Shown here piece by piece: positions 26,367-35,803 of a stretch of DNA of 64,000 nucleotides (position 1 is its first letter; each line of letters opens with the position of its first letter). This DNA comes from an uncultured Lachnospiraceae bacterium (lineage in GTDB: Bacteria > Bacillota > Clostridia > Lachnospirales > Lachnospiraceae), in contig CAJUFQ010000009.1 in assembly GCA_910585625.1 (NCBI GenBank), forward strand, positions 34,235 to 98,234, in the 5' to 3' direction. The notes below the pieces were generated by a model. That model was not told where the DNA came from and searched no databases. It saw only the letters and a list, made by a program, of their open reading frames with translations. The position numbers and the translations under genes were made by a program.

Positions 26367-27056
26367 ATGAGGGCTATTGCCGTGACAGGGAACAAAGGAA
26401 AACGTTTGAATCAATATGTCAGCGATTATGTGGTCTTTGATTTGGAGACCACTGGCGTCCGCCCGGATGCAGATGAGATTATAGAGATTTCTGCCATCCG
26501 GGTGCGGGGCCATGAGGCCGTGGATCAGTTTTCCACGCTGGTGAACCCGGGAAGGCATATCCCGGCTGCCGCTACCAGGGTAAACCATATTACCGACGAT
26601 ATGGTAGCGGATGCCCCCGAGCTTCCGGAAGCTTTGGAGGATTTCTTGGAATTTGCAGGCAAGGATATTCTGGTTGGGCATAACATCCAGAGTTTTGATT
26701 TGAAATTTATCTGCAATGCCGCCATGCGCGTCCGCGGCTCCGAAGTGGAAAATGACTACATAGACACGCTCCATATGGCGAGGAAGTGCCTGCCGGAGCT
26801 TTCCCATCACAAGCTGTCAGATGTGGCAGCTTATTTTCATATCAGTACTGCAGGAGCGCACCGTGCGCTGAATGACTGCGTCATGAACCAGCAGTCTTAT
26901 GAGGAAATGGGTAAAATCTTAAAGCAGAGGCAGGGAACCCAGCCGGAAGTCTTATGCCCGAAATGCGGCGCTGAAATGGTCAAACGCAAGAGCATGTACG
27001 GGGAGTTTTATGGTTGCAGCAATTTCCCGCGCTGCCGCGGGACGAAAAAAATATAA
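26367..27056 (+). CDS. DnaQ-like 3'-5' exonuclease fused to a topoisomerase-type zinc ribbon
   Basis: A 229-residue DEDDh exonuclease. Exo I is FDLETTG (about residues 22-28), Exo II is GHNIQSFD and Exo III is HRALNDC. Residues about 195-229 form a Cys4 ribbon (CPKCGAEM, then a GCSNFPRC motif), the type usually found at the C-terminus of topoisomerase I/III. The gene precedes topB by 163 bases, suggesting linked roles in DNA end or strand processing (inference). No clear ribosome site is visible, so the start at 26367 is less certain; GTG 26382 is possible. Confidence 0.87.
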   Translation: MRAIAVTGNKGKRLNQYVSDYVVFDLETTGVRPDADEIIEISAIRVRGHEAVDQFSTLVNPGRHIPAAATRVNHITDDMVADAPELPEALEDFLEFAGKDILVGHNIQSFDLKFICNAAMRVRGSEVENDYIDTLHMARKCLPELSHHKLSDVAAYFHISTAGAHRALNDCVMNQQSYEEMGKILKQRQGTQPEVLCPKCGAEMVKRKSMYGEFYGCSNFPRCRGTKKI

Positions 27057-27219
27057 GAATCAGAAAGTCAAATACCTCGCAGCATTTGCCAAGTATCCGC
27101 GTAAGCGCGGCTGCTTGGCTCGCTGCTTGCGGAAATAAATTGCGGGTATGGCTGGAAAATACCTTCCGGCGTGTGAAGAACCGCGAAGAAAGGATGCCAA
27201 GAGGCATGGGATTTAGCAT

Positions 27220-29433
27220 ATGAAATCATTAGTAATCGCAGAGAAACCCAGCGTGGGCAGGGATATCGCCCGCGTGCTGGATTGCAGGCAGGGTGGGAAC
27301 GGCTACCTGGAAGGAAAAGACTACGTGGTGACCTGGGCATTGGGTCATCTGGTGGAGCTTGCCGACCCAGAGAGTTATGGGGAGCAGTGGAAGGAATGGA
27401 AGATGGAGACCCTGCCTATGCTCCCGGAACATTTAGAAATCCAGGTCATTAAGAAGACCGGAGGCCAGTACCAGACGGTCAGAAAGCAGATGTGCCGTAA
27501 GGACGTCGGGCAGATTATCATAGCCACAGACGCCGGCAGGGAGGGCGAGCTGGTGGCGCGCTGGATTATCCAGAAGGCAGGCGTGAAGAAGCCCATGAAG
27601 CGTTTATGGATTTCCTCTGTGACCGATAAAGCCATCCGCCAGGGGTTCTCAAACCTTAAGGACGCCAGGGAGTATCACAAATTATACGAAGCTGCCGTGG
27701 CGCGCGCTGAGGCGGACTGGATGGTAGGCTTAAACGCTACGAGGGCGCTGACAGTCAAACATAATGCGCAGCTGTCATGCGGCAGGGTCCAGACGCCGAC
27801 CCTTGCTATTATCGCCAAGCGGGAGGAGCAGATACGGTCATTTAAGCCGAGGGAATATTATGGGCTTAAGGTGAAGGGCAGCGGGCTTTTCTGGACATGG
27901 AAGTCTCCACAGGGCGGCAGCAGCACGTTTTCCAAGGAGGAAGTTGAGGACGTACTGAAAAACGCCACCAACAGTACAGCCGTCGTGGAGGACGTGAAAA
28001 AGAAGCAGCAGAAGTCTTTTGCGCCCCAGCTTTATGACCTGACTGCTCTGCAGCAGGATGCCAACAAGATGTTTGGCTTCTCGGCAAAACAGACGCTGGA
28101 TTTCATGCAGGCCCTTTATGAGCGGCACAAGGTGGTAACGTATCCGCGGACAGACTCGCGTTACCTGACGGCAGATATCGTGGAGACAATCCCCGAGCGG
28201 CTGCGGGCTTGCCGCAGCGGCGTTTATGCGCCAATCTGCGGCAGGCTTTTAAAGACGCCTGTCAAAGCCAATAAGTCTTTCGTGGACGATAAGAAAGTGT
28301 CTGACCACCATGCAATTATCCCCACGGAGCAGAGCGTGAACCTGAAAGATCTGGAATATGGCGAGCGGCGCATTTATGAGCTGGTGGTCTCCCGCTTCCT
28401 TGCTGTCCTGATGCCGCCCTGCGAATATCAGCAGACGGAAGTCACGGCAGCCTGCCAGGGCGGTAAATTTACCCTCAAGGGGCGGGTTCTCCAGCAGCCA
28501 GGCTGGCAGGAAATCAGGAACCTTCAGAAGGAAGCCGGTTTTGCGGCGGAGGAGGAATCCGAGGACGGAAATGAAATGGGATTTGAAAAGGAAGAAGCAG
28601 GAATCCCCGATTTTTCCAAAGGTCAGAAAATCCTATTTTCAGAGGGCAGGATAGTCCAGGGAAAGACGAAGCCGCCCGTGCCGTTTACAGAAGCGACGCT
28701 TCTTGCCGCCATGGAAAACCCGGTGAAATATATGGACAGTTCTGATAAGAAACTGCGGCAGACCCTGGGGGAAACCGGGGGATTGGGGACGGTCGCTACC
28801 CGGGCGGACATCATCGAGAAATTATTCCACAGTTTCATGATTGAGAAGCGGGACAAATATATCCACCTGACTTCCAAAGGCAAGCAAGTCCTGGATTTGG
28901 CGCCCCAGGGGCTTACCTCCCCGGAGCTTACGGCAAAATGGGAGCAGGAGCTTTCCGACATTGCGGGAGGGAAAGCGAAAAAGAAAGACTTTGAAGCGAA
29001 AATCCGCAGCTATACGACTGATATCGTGAAGGACATCCAGGCTTCCTCCAAAACCTACCGTCACGATAACCTCACGAACAAGAAATGCCCGGAGTGCGGG
29101 AAGCTGATGCTGGAGGTGAACCATAAAAACGGCAAGATGCTGGTATGCCAGGACAGGGAGTGCGGCTACCGCAAAATCATCTCCAAAATTACGAACGCCC
29201 GCTGCCCGCAGTGTCACAAGAAGATGGAGCTTGTAGGGGAAGGAGAGAACCGGAGGTTTACCTGTGCCTGCGGCTACCGGGAGAAGCTGTCTGCGTTTGA
29301 GAAACGCCGCAAGGAGAGCGGCGGAGGCGTTTCCAAGAAAGACGTCTCGCGTTATATGAATAAGATGAAGCAGGAGGCGAAAGAGCCGGTAAACAATGCT
29401 TTCGCAGATGCGCTCTCCAAGATAAAGTTGTGA
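27220..29433 (+). CDS. topB: DNA topoisomerase III (type IA)
   Basis: A 737-residue type IA topoisomerase. The TOPRIM domain opens with LVIAEKPSVGRDIARVL and has ATDAGREGEL. The catalytic tyrosine is Tyr308 in VTYPRTDSRYL. Two C-terminal zinc ribbons follow (about residues 618-690: CPECGKLM with CQDRECGY, and CPQCHKKM with CACGY). The length fits TopB of Firmicutes. The preceding exonuclease carries the same type of ribbon. No strong ribosome site is seen before ATG 27220. Confidence 0.96.
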   Translation: MKSLVIAEKPSVGRDIARVLDCRQGGNGYLEGKDYVVTWALGHLVELADPESYGEQWKEWKMETLPMLPEHLEIQVIKKTGGQYQTVRKQMCRKDVGQIIIATDAGREGELVARWIIQKAGVKKPMKRLWISSVTDKAIRQGFSNLKDAREYHKLYEAAVARAEADWMVGLNATRALTVKHNAQLSCGRVQTPTLAIIAKREEQIRSFKPREYYGLKVKGSGLFWTWKSPQGGSSTFSKEEVEDVLKNATNSTAVVEDVKKKQQKSFAPQLYDLTALQQDANKMFGFSAKQTLDFMQALYERHKVVTYPRTDSRYLTADIVETIPERLRACRSGVYAPICGRLLKTPVKANKSFVDDKKVSDHHAIIPTEQSVNLKDLEYGERRIYELVVSRFLAVLMPPCEYQQTEVTAACQGGKFTLKGRVLQQPGWQEIRNLQKEAGFAAEEESEDGNEMGFEKEEAGIPDFSKGQKILFSEGRIVQGKTKPPVPFTEATLLAAMENPVKYMDSSDKKLRQTLGETGGLGTVATRADIIEKLFHSFMIEKRDKYIHLTSKGKQVLDLAPQGLTSPELTAKWEQELSDIAGGKAKKKDFEAKIRSYTTDIVKDIQASSKTYRHDNLTNKKCPECGKLMLEVNHKNGKMLVCQDRECGYRKIISKITNARCPQCHKKMELVGEGENRRFTCACGYREKLSAFEKRRKESGGGVSKKDVSRYMNKMKQEAKEPVNNAFADALSKIKL

Positions 29434-29589
29434 AATCCCTGTGAATGAACATGATATAGGTTGATTTTTTGAAAAAGGTTATGTTAGAATATACTGGACA
29501 CAAAATGGATGCCATGACGGTGTTAGCGTGTCAGAATCATACATCATAAATTTAGTGGCGAGATGACTGCGCCGCCGGAGGTATTGAAA

Positions 29590-30666
29590 ATGGAAGAACA
29601 TATCATTTTAATTGCGGATGACGTGGAAGTAAACCGCAAGATGCTCAGTTTTATTTTTGACGAACAGTATGAGATCTTGGAAGCAGCGGATGGGGTGGAG
29701 ACCATCGAATTAATTGAAAAATATGGGGAGACATTGTCCCTGATTTTCCTTGATTTGATGATGCCGAACAAGTCGGGGCTGGACGTCCTGGAATATATGT
29801 CTGAGAAGAATTATATCAGCTCTATCCCGGTTATCATGATTACCGGGGAGGCGACTGCGGACAGCGAGGTTAAGGCATACGAATATGGAGTCTCGGATAT
29901 TATATATAAGCCGTTTGAGCCGAAGGTAGTCATGCGGCGTGCCCAGAACATCATTGAGCTGTTCCAGAACAGGAGAGATATAGAAGAGAAGCTTGAGAAG
30001 CGTACCAGGCAGCTGAGGGAGAGCAGGGAGAAACTGGAGCGCAGCAATGAATTCCTGGTAAACGCCCTCAGTTCTGTCGTAGAGTTCCGCAGCTTGGAAT
30101 CGGGCGAGCATATCCAGCGCGTGAAGTATTTCACAAGGATCCTGCTCAAATATGTAAAGACGGAATTCCCGGAATATGGGCTTTCGGATGAGTCCGTCCA
30201 TCTGATTACGAATGCGGCGGCGTTGCACGATTTGGGGAAAATTGCCATTCCGGACAGCATCCTGCTTAAGCCGGGGAGGCTTACCAAAGAAGAGTTTGAG
30301 GAGATGAAAAAGCACACGGTTTATGGCTGTGAGCTGCTTGAGAATTTCAAACAGGAGGAGAACGAATTCTATAGATACTGCTATGATATCTGCAGATACC
30401 ACCATGAGCGGTATGATGGGAATGGTTATCCCGACAGGCTGGAAGGGGAGGATATCCCCATCTGGGCACAGGTTGTCTCCATCGTCGACGTCTACGACGC
30501 TTTGGTGAGCAAGCGTGTGTATAAGGCCGCCTATGCCGTGGAGGAGGCAGTGCGTATGATTAAAGACGAGGAGTGCGGCGTGTTCTCGCCTAAGATCCTG
30601 GACTGTTTTGATATGGCCAAGAGCGAGTTTTTCCGGGCAACGGAAGAGAAGTTCTCGTTTGTGTAG
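29590..30666 (+). CDS. REC/HD-GYP response regulator (probable c-di-GMP phosphodiesterase)
   Basis: A 358-residue protein: receiver domain (about 5-125; phospho-acceptor Asp in IFLDLMMPNKSG), a short coiled coil (about 130-165), then an HD-GYP domain (about 160-350). The HD pair is in HDLGKIAIPD, and the GYP region appears as DGNGYPDRLEGEDIP. Such proteins degrade c-di-GMP when phosphorylated. The start at 29590 follows CGGAGG; an upstream ATG at 29563 would put this site inside the gene. No histidine kinase is adjacent. It is the second c-di-GMP enzyme of the window. Confidence 0.93.
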   Translation: MEEHIILIADDVEVNRKMLSFIFDEQYEILEAADGVETIELIEKYGETLSLIFLDLMMPNKSGLDVLEYMSEKNYISSIPVIMITGEATADSEVKAYEYGVSDIIYKPFEPKVVMRRAQNIIELFQNRRDIEEKLEKRTRQLRESREKLERSNEFLVNALSSVVEFRSLESGEHIQRVKYFTRILLKYVKTEFPEYGLSDESVHLITNAAALHDLGKIAIPDSILLKPGRLTKEEFEEMKKHTVYGCELLENFKQEENEFYRYCYDICRYHHERYDGNGYPDRLEGEDIPIWAQVVSIVDVYDALVSKRVYKAAYAVEEAVRMIKDEECGVFSPKILDCFDMAKSEFFRATEEKFSFV

Positions 30667-30691
30667 ACGAGAGCGCAGGAGTAAGTAATTA

Positions 30692-30729
30692 ATGGCGGTG
30701 CCGCTTATGCTGCACCGCCATGTCGTTTT
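30692..30729 (+). terminator. Hairpin terminator after the HD-GYP gene
   Basis: A perfect 10-bp stem, ATGGCGGTGC (30692-30701) with GCACCGCCAT (30712-30721), followed by a modest T tract. Confidence 0.65.
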
Positions 30730-30864
30730 CTGCCAATCATTTCCTCTACAGCAGAACTATTATCTTTCTTCATAGTCGCTGGCATATCTGTGTCCTCTTT
30801 ATCATATGAAAATCAAAGAAACAATATTTTTATGCCCATAGAAAGCCTGTTCATGCCAGAAGCG

Positions 30865-30891
30865 TAAAAACTTTTCCCCAGCCACCGATAA
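30865..30891 (+). promoter_or_regulatory. Sigma-D (FliA)-type promoter before the FliD-like gene
   Basis: TAAA (30865-30868), 15 bases, ACCGATAA (30884-30891). Only one base of the -10 element differs from the flagellar consensus GCCGATAA. It lies 45 bases before the start at 30937, and no TATAAT competes with it. Confidence 0.65.
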
Positions 30892-30936
30892 ATATAAGGA
30901 AAGCAATAGGAGACAACGGCAAAGGAGGACGTAATT

Positions 30937-31584
30937 ATGAGGATTACTACGCAGATGCTCAATGCATCCATGAGGAAGGCAGGCCTTCCGGTCAGCAACG
31001 TTTCGTTGCTCAGCTATATTAATGGCAGCAGCGGACAGGGGAACAGCCTGGTGAATGCGTTGAAAAAAAATGGGATAAACATTCAGGATAAAAGCTATGG
31101 CAAGATGAGAGACCAGGCGGAAAAATTGCAGCAGGCGGCAGAAAACATGCTCTCAGAAGAAATGTTTAAAGAGGCGCGCAAGAGCGGGGATAAACAGGCA
31201 ATCTGTGACAAGGCTAAGGAACTGGTTCAAAACTATAATGGCACGATGAAATCTATGAAGAACGCAACTTCTCCATTGAGCCAGTTCTACCGGCAGATGC
31301 TCGGAGGGGTTGCCGCCGATCAGAAGGAAAAGCTTAAGGAAATTGGGATTACCATGGCTTCCGACGGCACGTTAAAGTTTGACGCGGATAAGCTGAAAGA
31401 AGCGGATGTGGATGAGTTGGAAGGGCTGTTAGGTGCAGACGGTTCGTTTTCTACCAAGCTTTCTTTCCTGGCGGAACGGATTGCAGACAATGCCAGGGCA
31501 AATGCCAGCAGCGCGTCCAGCCAGTATAACGCCCTGGGGAATAACTACTTCGCATCAGCCAGTAAGTATGACTTCTGGGGATAG
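30937..31584 (+). CDS. Protein with FliD C-terminal-like motif, probable motility-regulon member
   Basis: A 215-residue soluble protein. The stretch at about 130-150 (IGITMASDGTLKFDADKL) matches the pattern found near the C-terminus of flagellar cap proteins (FliD_C: 'GI..DGTL.D..KL'). The protein is far shorter than true FliD and lacks the N-terminal part. A sigma-D-type promoter lies upstream and GGAGG precedes the ATG. It is followed by a second unknown gene after 9 bases. A role in flagellar secretion or assembly is an inference. Confidence 0.75.
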   Translation: MRITTQMLNASMRKAGLPVSNVSLLSYINGSSGQGNSLVNALKKNGINIQDKSYGKMRDQAEKLQQAAENMLSEEMFKEARKSGDKQAICDKAKELVQNYNGTMKSMKNATSPLSQFYRQMLGGVAADQKEKLKEIGITMASDGTLKFDADKLKEADVDELEGLLGADGSFSTKLSFLAERIADNARANASSASSQYNALGNNYFASASKYDFWG

Positions 31585-31593
31585 GAGGATCCG

Positions 31594-32370
31594 GTGGGCA
31601 TATATGCAGGCAGGGCGGAAGTCCCGAAGCTTTATAAGCATATGATGGCGTATGAGGAAACGGCGGCGCGGCCGCAGGATCCGCAGATTCATCAGCGAGA
31701 ACCACAGATGCAGCGTTTGGGCAAGGACAAAGCCACGTTTTCGCAGGAAGGCTTAAGGTCAGCGAAAGAGATGCGGGAGTACCTGGATGAAAATGGGCTG
31801 AATTTCAACAAGGACGGTATGGCGAGCTTTGAGGAGCTGGATAAGCAGCTGCGCACCAGATATCTGGACTGCAGCAATTATTTCCTGAGCGAGATGCAGG
31901 AGGTGATGGCTGAGGAGCGGAAAGCCTGGGGAAGCGAAGCCGATGGCCATTCCTTTGATAACTCCATGTCCCTGATGGCCAAGTCATACCAAGTAGTGCA
32001 TGACCGTATTGTGGATGAGTTTTCGAGGGAAGGACGGGAAACAACGTATGTAATCGACGAGGTTACCGGCTTGCGCCGCGAAGAGACGGTGGACGATCGC
32101 TTGGCAGAACTTGACCTGGCGTATGACAGGCACACGACATTCCTGGCGGCGTCCAAGAAAGCCATGGCGGAGATTAAGAAGGCTTTTTGGGGCGTGAAGC
32201 TGCCGGAACATCCACAGGAGATAGAGAAAAAGGCCAAAGAGGCATGTATGCAGGCAGTCTCGGAGGAGAATTTGGGACGCTTGCGGCAGCAGGCAAGTTC
32301 GTTCCGGGATTATAAGCCGCAACTTACGCTCGGCGCTTACTGGGAGCAGATTTTGGCAAGCACTTGGTAA
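31594..32370 (+). CDS. Hypothetical protein paired with the FliD-like gene
   Basis: A 258-residue soluble, mostly alpha-helical protein without signal or membrane segments. I do not recognise its family. The start is a GTG at 31594, preceded by TAGGAGGA, which overlaps the stop region of the previous gene. Both genes should share one sigma-D-type promoter. The middle (TTYVIDEVTGLRREETVDD) looks like a beta hairpin inside helical flanks. Confidence 0.75.
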   Translation: MGIYAGRAEVPKLYKHMMAYEETAARPQDPQIHQREPQMQRLGKDKATFSQEGLRSAKEMREYLDENGLNFNKDGMASFEELDKQLRTRYLDCSNYFLSEMQEVMAEERKAWGSEADGHSFDNSMSLMAKSYQVVHDRIVDEFSREGRETTYVIDEVTGLRREETVDDRLAELDLAYDRHTTFLAASKKAMAEIKKAFWGVKLPEHPQEIEKKAKEACMQAVSEENLGRLRQQASSFRDYKPQLTLGAYWEQILASTW

Positions 32371-32423
32371 AGAAGGAGCAAATATATACCAGTTACGGGA
32401 GTTTGGGCCGTATGGGCATTTTC

Positions 32424-32509
32424 TTGTCTTATTAGGAAAGACCTTGTCGCGCTAAAGCGTGAAAGTATCTTCCCTATAAGACAAAAAATACTATGCGCAC
32501 TCGTGCAAA
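32424..32509 (+). repeat. Dispersed hairpin repeat, single unit (copy R3)
   Basis: The arm TTGTCTTATTAGG (32425-32437) pairs with CCTATAAGACAA (32473-32484) around an inner GCGCTAAAGCGTG hairpin; GCGCACTCGTGC follows. It lies in the 239-base gap between two convergent genes, the only copy not placed before a start codon. Confidence 0.85.
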
Positions 32510-32609
32510 AAGTAACATGCCGCTAGTAACCGTCCTAAGGAATCCCGCAGGCAAGCCTGGTATCCCTTTGGATAAATCTGCACACGTTGTTCGGTCTAGG
32601 CACGGCTTT

Positions 32610-33944
32610 CTAAGCAGGCGTGACAGGACGTGCTTTCTTTCGGTAGAATAGGATGGAAAGCACGGTGGCAATCGTCCAGCCAATCGGCCACGAACACCAG
32701 ATGCCGATGTAAGAACCCATCCAGGAGGAAAGCGCGAAAGATAACGCCACACGCAAGAACAGATCGGTGAATGTGGCAATCATGAATTCACGCATCGCGC
32801 CTTCCCCGCGGAGGATGCCGTCTGCCACCAGCTTGGCGGAGACCACGAAATAGAACGGAGATAAAATCCACAGGAATTGCCGGCCCGCCGCCAGTGCGGC
32901 GGAGGAACCCTGCTCCATGAACAGCAGCAGGAATTGCCTGCCGAAAGCGATATATAAGATGCAGAAAGGGGCGCACAGGCACCAGACCAGCTTTAAACCG
33001 GCCCGGAATCCGTCTTTTATCCGCCCATACTGGCTTGCCCCGAGGTTCTGGGCCGTATAGTTGGAAATGCCGTTGCCAATTGTGGTGAAAGAAGTAATCA
33101 CCAGGTTGTTTAACTTGACAGCGGCGGAGTAACCGGCGGCAACGCTCACGCCGAAGCTGTTGATACATCCCTGGATCATCATGTTTCCTACCGAAATAAA
33201 GGACTGCTGGAGGATGCTGGGGACAGCGATGGCTGCTATTTTTCCAAGCAGCTGCCAGGAAAAAAACGGGACGGCGCCGTTTACCTTTATTCTGGACAGG
33301 CGCTTTAGAATCAGCGTCACAGAAAGGAGACAGCTTACTCCCTGGCAGAGGAAGGTGGCCCACGCCACGCCCGCAATGCCCATGGAACATGTTTCTACAA
33401 AGAGGATGTCAATCAGGATGTTGGCGGTCGAAGAGAAGGCCAGGAAGAGGAAGGGCGTCCTCGAATCACCCAGCGCGGAAAAAATGCCGGTCGCGATATT
33501 GTAAAAAAACAAAAAGGGCAGGCCCCAGATATAGATGTCCAGATATAGGGAGGAATCCGCCATGATTTCTTCCTGTGTCTTCATCAGGCGCAGCAGCGCG
33601 TCGCAGGACAGCAGGCCCGCTATCATCAGGATGGCGCATAGGACGCCGCTGGCGATTAACGCCGTGTAGACCGATGATTTCATAGCCTTATAATTTTTTG
33701 CCCCGAACAGCTGTGACACGATGACTGAGCTGCCGATATTGCAGCCAAAAGCAAAAGCGATGAAAATAAGTGTGATGTTATAGCTGTTGCCTACCGCAGC
33801 CAGGGCATTTTCACCGATGAATCTGCCGGCAACCAGCGAGTCGGCGATATTGTATAGTTGCTGGAAGACGATGCTGCCGAACATCGGCAGGCAGAACGCC
33901 CATAATATCTTGCCGGGATTCCCGACTGTCAGGTCTTTATTCAT
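32610..33944 (-). CDS. MATE-family efflux transporter
   Basis: A 444-residue membrane protein with about twelve hydrophobic helices in two halves. It shows the MATE pattern near the N-terminus (PMFGSIVFQQLYNIADSLVAG) and its repeat in the second half (PSILQQSFISVGNM). These transporters export cationic drugs or metabolites using an ion gradient; the substrate is unknown. The start on the minus strand at 33944 has AAAGGAA upstream; the open frame extends to 33998 without a ribosome site. It is divergent from a LysR regulator 138 bases away, the likely controller. Confidence 0.93.
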   Translation of the reverse strand: MNKDLTVGNPGKILWAFCLPMFGSIVFQQLYNIADSLVAGRFIGENALAAVGNSYNITLIFIAFAFGCNIGSSVIVSQLFGAKNYKAMKSSVYTALIASGVLCAILMIAGLLSCDALLRLMKTQEEIMADSSLYLDIYIWGLPFLFFYNIATGIFSALGDSRTPFLFLAFSSTANILIDILFVETCSMGIAGVAWATFLCQGVSCLLSVTLILKRLSRIKVNGAVPFFSWQLLGKIAAIAVPSILQQSFISVGNMMIQGCINSFGVSVAAGYSAAVKLNNLVITSFTTIGNGISNYTAQNLGASQYGRIKDGFRAGLKLVWCLCAPFCILYIAFGRQFLLLFMEQGSSAALAAGRQFLWILSPFYFVVSAKLVADGILRGEGAMREFMIATFTDLFLRVALSFALSSWMGSYIGIWCSWPIGWTIATVLSILFYRKKARPVTPA

Positions 33945-34082
33945 AACATATCTTTTCCTTTCTTTCGTTACCCAATTATCAAATCCATGTTCCCTCATTT
34001 ACATCTCACTGGAAATGTATTATACTGCGTAAAGAGAAATATGAAAAATATATATTTAATATGAAAGGAATATTAAAAATAT

Positions 34083-34994
34083 ATGGATATAAGTTTCGAG
34101 TATTATAAAATATTTTATTATGTGGCAAAATATAGGAACATCACAAAGGCTGCCGCAGCCTTGGGCGGAAGCCAGCCGAATGTAACGCGTACCATGAAGC
34201 TGCTGGAGTCGCAGCTTGGCTGTCGGCTATTTGTCCGTGAGGCGCGCGGCGTTAGCCTGACGGAAGAAGGAGAGCTTCTCTATGAACATGTGGAGACTGC
34301 CTGCCGCCATCTGCTGAATGCGCAGGAGGAAATCCGCAGGCGAGGCTCGCAGCAGGGCGGCACCGTGGAAATAGGGGCGACGGAGATTGCGCTGCACCTG
34401 TTTTTGCTGGATGCGCTGCGCCGGTTCCGGCTGCAGTACCCGTCAATCAAGATTAAGATCCATAACCAGACGACGCCGCAAATCGTCAGGCAGCTGGTCA
34501 GCGGCAAGCTGGATTTTGCGGTAGTTACCGTCCCCTATGAAATGCCTGGGACTGTCTGCTGTGAGAAGGTGTTGGATTTTGAGGAAATACTGGTGGGCGG
34601 CATTCAGTATAAGGGGCTCTGCAAAACTCCGCTCGGACTGAGGGACATCGGGGATTACCCCTGGGTCGGCCTGGGCAGGGGGAGCGCGACTTACCAGCTA
34701 TACAAGGATTTCTTTATCCGCCATCAGATAGATTTTGAGCCGGATATGGAAGTTGAGACTTCTGACCTTATGCTTCCGCTGATTGAGAACAACCTTGGGA
34801 TTGGTTTCGTGCCGGAACTTGTGGCCCGTCCGCTGCTGGAAGAAAAGAAACTGGTACGGATCTGCCTGGACTGCGATGTTCCTGGGCGTTCCATACAGAT
34901 TGCCTCAGACAAGGGGCGGGGAAGGAGCCAGGCGGCGGATACCCTCTATAAGTTCCTGGGGGAGAATTCTCTGGAGTACCCTGCCAAAGTGTGA
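34083..34994 (+). CDS. LysR-type transcriptional regulator
   Basis: A 303-residue regulator: winged helix-turn-helix (about 1-65; ITKAAAALGGSQPNVTRTMKLLE) and a periplasmic-binding-like effector domain (about 88-295). Divergent orientation to the MATE gene suggests it controls that exporter, the common LysR arrangement. The intervening 138 bases are AT-rich with several inverted ATAT-type tracts, but no single operator can be named. The effector is unknown. Confidence 0.93.
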   Translation: MDISFEYYKIFYYVAKYRNITKAAAALGGSQPNVTRTMKLLESQLGCRLFVREARGVSLTEEGELLYEHVETACRHLLNAQEEIRRRGSQQGGTVEIGATEIALHLFLLDALRRFRLQYPSIKIKIHNQTTPQIVRQLVSGKLDFAVVTVPYEMPGTVCCEKVLDFEEILVGGIQYKGLCKTPLGLRDIGDYPWVGLGRGSATYQLYKDFFIRHQIDFEPDMEVETSDLMLPLIENNLGIGFVPELVARPLLEEKKLVRICLDCDVPGRSIQIASDKGRGRSQAADTLYKFLGENSLEYPAKV

Positions 34995-35158
34995 TAGATA
35001 TAGCGGTATCTTAGTGGCAGCAGCCTGCATGGAAAAGCCTATATATCCCTGTCGTTATAGCGGCTGTACATTTTGTTCCCCTCAGAATTTTGCATCAGCT
35101 CTCACTTGTGGAAGCACATCGTCTGTGCCGGGAATCTGCACAAAATATCCAGAAAAAA

Positions 35159-35360
35159 TTGTATAAAAAGTATAAAAATTTTGGAATTGAATTGTCAAAA
35201 AACTAATATAGGTTTATGATTCTTTATGCGTATTGTACATAATGTACCAATAGAATACGCGTTAAAGGTGTGCATTTTGCCTATATGCATACCTAAAGAG
35301 GGATTGCAATAAGCAGTTTCCTCTTTCCATAAGGGGGACTCGCTTGCGGGTCCCTATCCT
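35159..35360 (+). ncRNA. Tandem structured element, copy A (promoter plus hairpins)
   Basis: First of three copies. A TTGTCA/TATGAT promoter (35192-35197 and 35215-35220, 17-base spacer) is followed by four possible stems: GCGTATT/AATACGC, AGGTGTGCAT/ATGCATACCT, AAGAGG/CCTCTT, and a GC-rich GGGAC...GTCCC hairpin with a CGCTTGCG core. The transcript would be about 135 nt. No T tract ends it. The RNA class is unknown. Confidence 0.55.
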
Positions 35361-35510
35361 CAGTTATGGGGGAACCCGAACCGGCGCAGGGTAGCGCTTT
35401 GCCTGGCCGGCAGAGAGGAAAGAGATAAAAGGAGGGAAGGGAAAAGATTAAAGAAGTGCTGGAACATGGAGTTGAAATGAAAAGGAGCTTATGGAAAGGA
35501 GCGATGGATT

Positions 35511-35645
35511 ATGAAAATGAAGAAGCTGGTAAGCGGGCTGCTTGCATGGGGAAGGGTGGCAGCTCATCTAATTGTTTCCTTGTGCTGGGAATATGCCTCC
35601 CAGAAATGTATGTTTTATATAAAATATACAAAAATGAATTGTTAA
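35511..35645 (+). pseudogene. Remnant 5' end of a secreted-protein gene
   Basis: A 44-codon frame begins MKMKKLVSGLLAWGRVAAHL, a signal-peptide-like start, and then runs into copy B of the tandem element. The preceding 110 bases resemble the leader of the large LamG gene (GGCAGAGAGGAAAG, TTATGGAA, then ATGAAAATG against ATGAGAATG). This suggests a duplicated leader whose gene has been lost. It could also be a small real peptide; coding value is unproven. Confidence 0.4.
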
Positions 35646-35803
35646 AAAATGGATATAATGTTACTATTTTTATGCGTATTTAACATAAAGTATCTGGAAA
35701 ATACGCGTGCTAGGTGTGCATTTTGCCTATGATGCACGCCGGACGGGGAATTGCAGTCAGCAGTTTCCTCTTTCCATAAGGGGGGCCGCTTGCGGCCTCC
35801 CAT
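35605..35803 (+). ncRNA. Tandem structured element, copy B
   Basis: Second copy. Promoter TTGTTA (35639-35644) and TACTAT (35662-35667) with a 17-base spacer. Stems are GCGTATT/AATACGC, GGTGTGCAT/ATGCACGCC and GGGGGGCCGC/GCGGCCTCCC. Base changes against copy A fall mainly on paired positions. AT-rich DNA with one weak minus-strand ORF follows before copy C. Confidence 0.55.
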
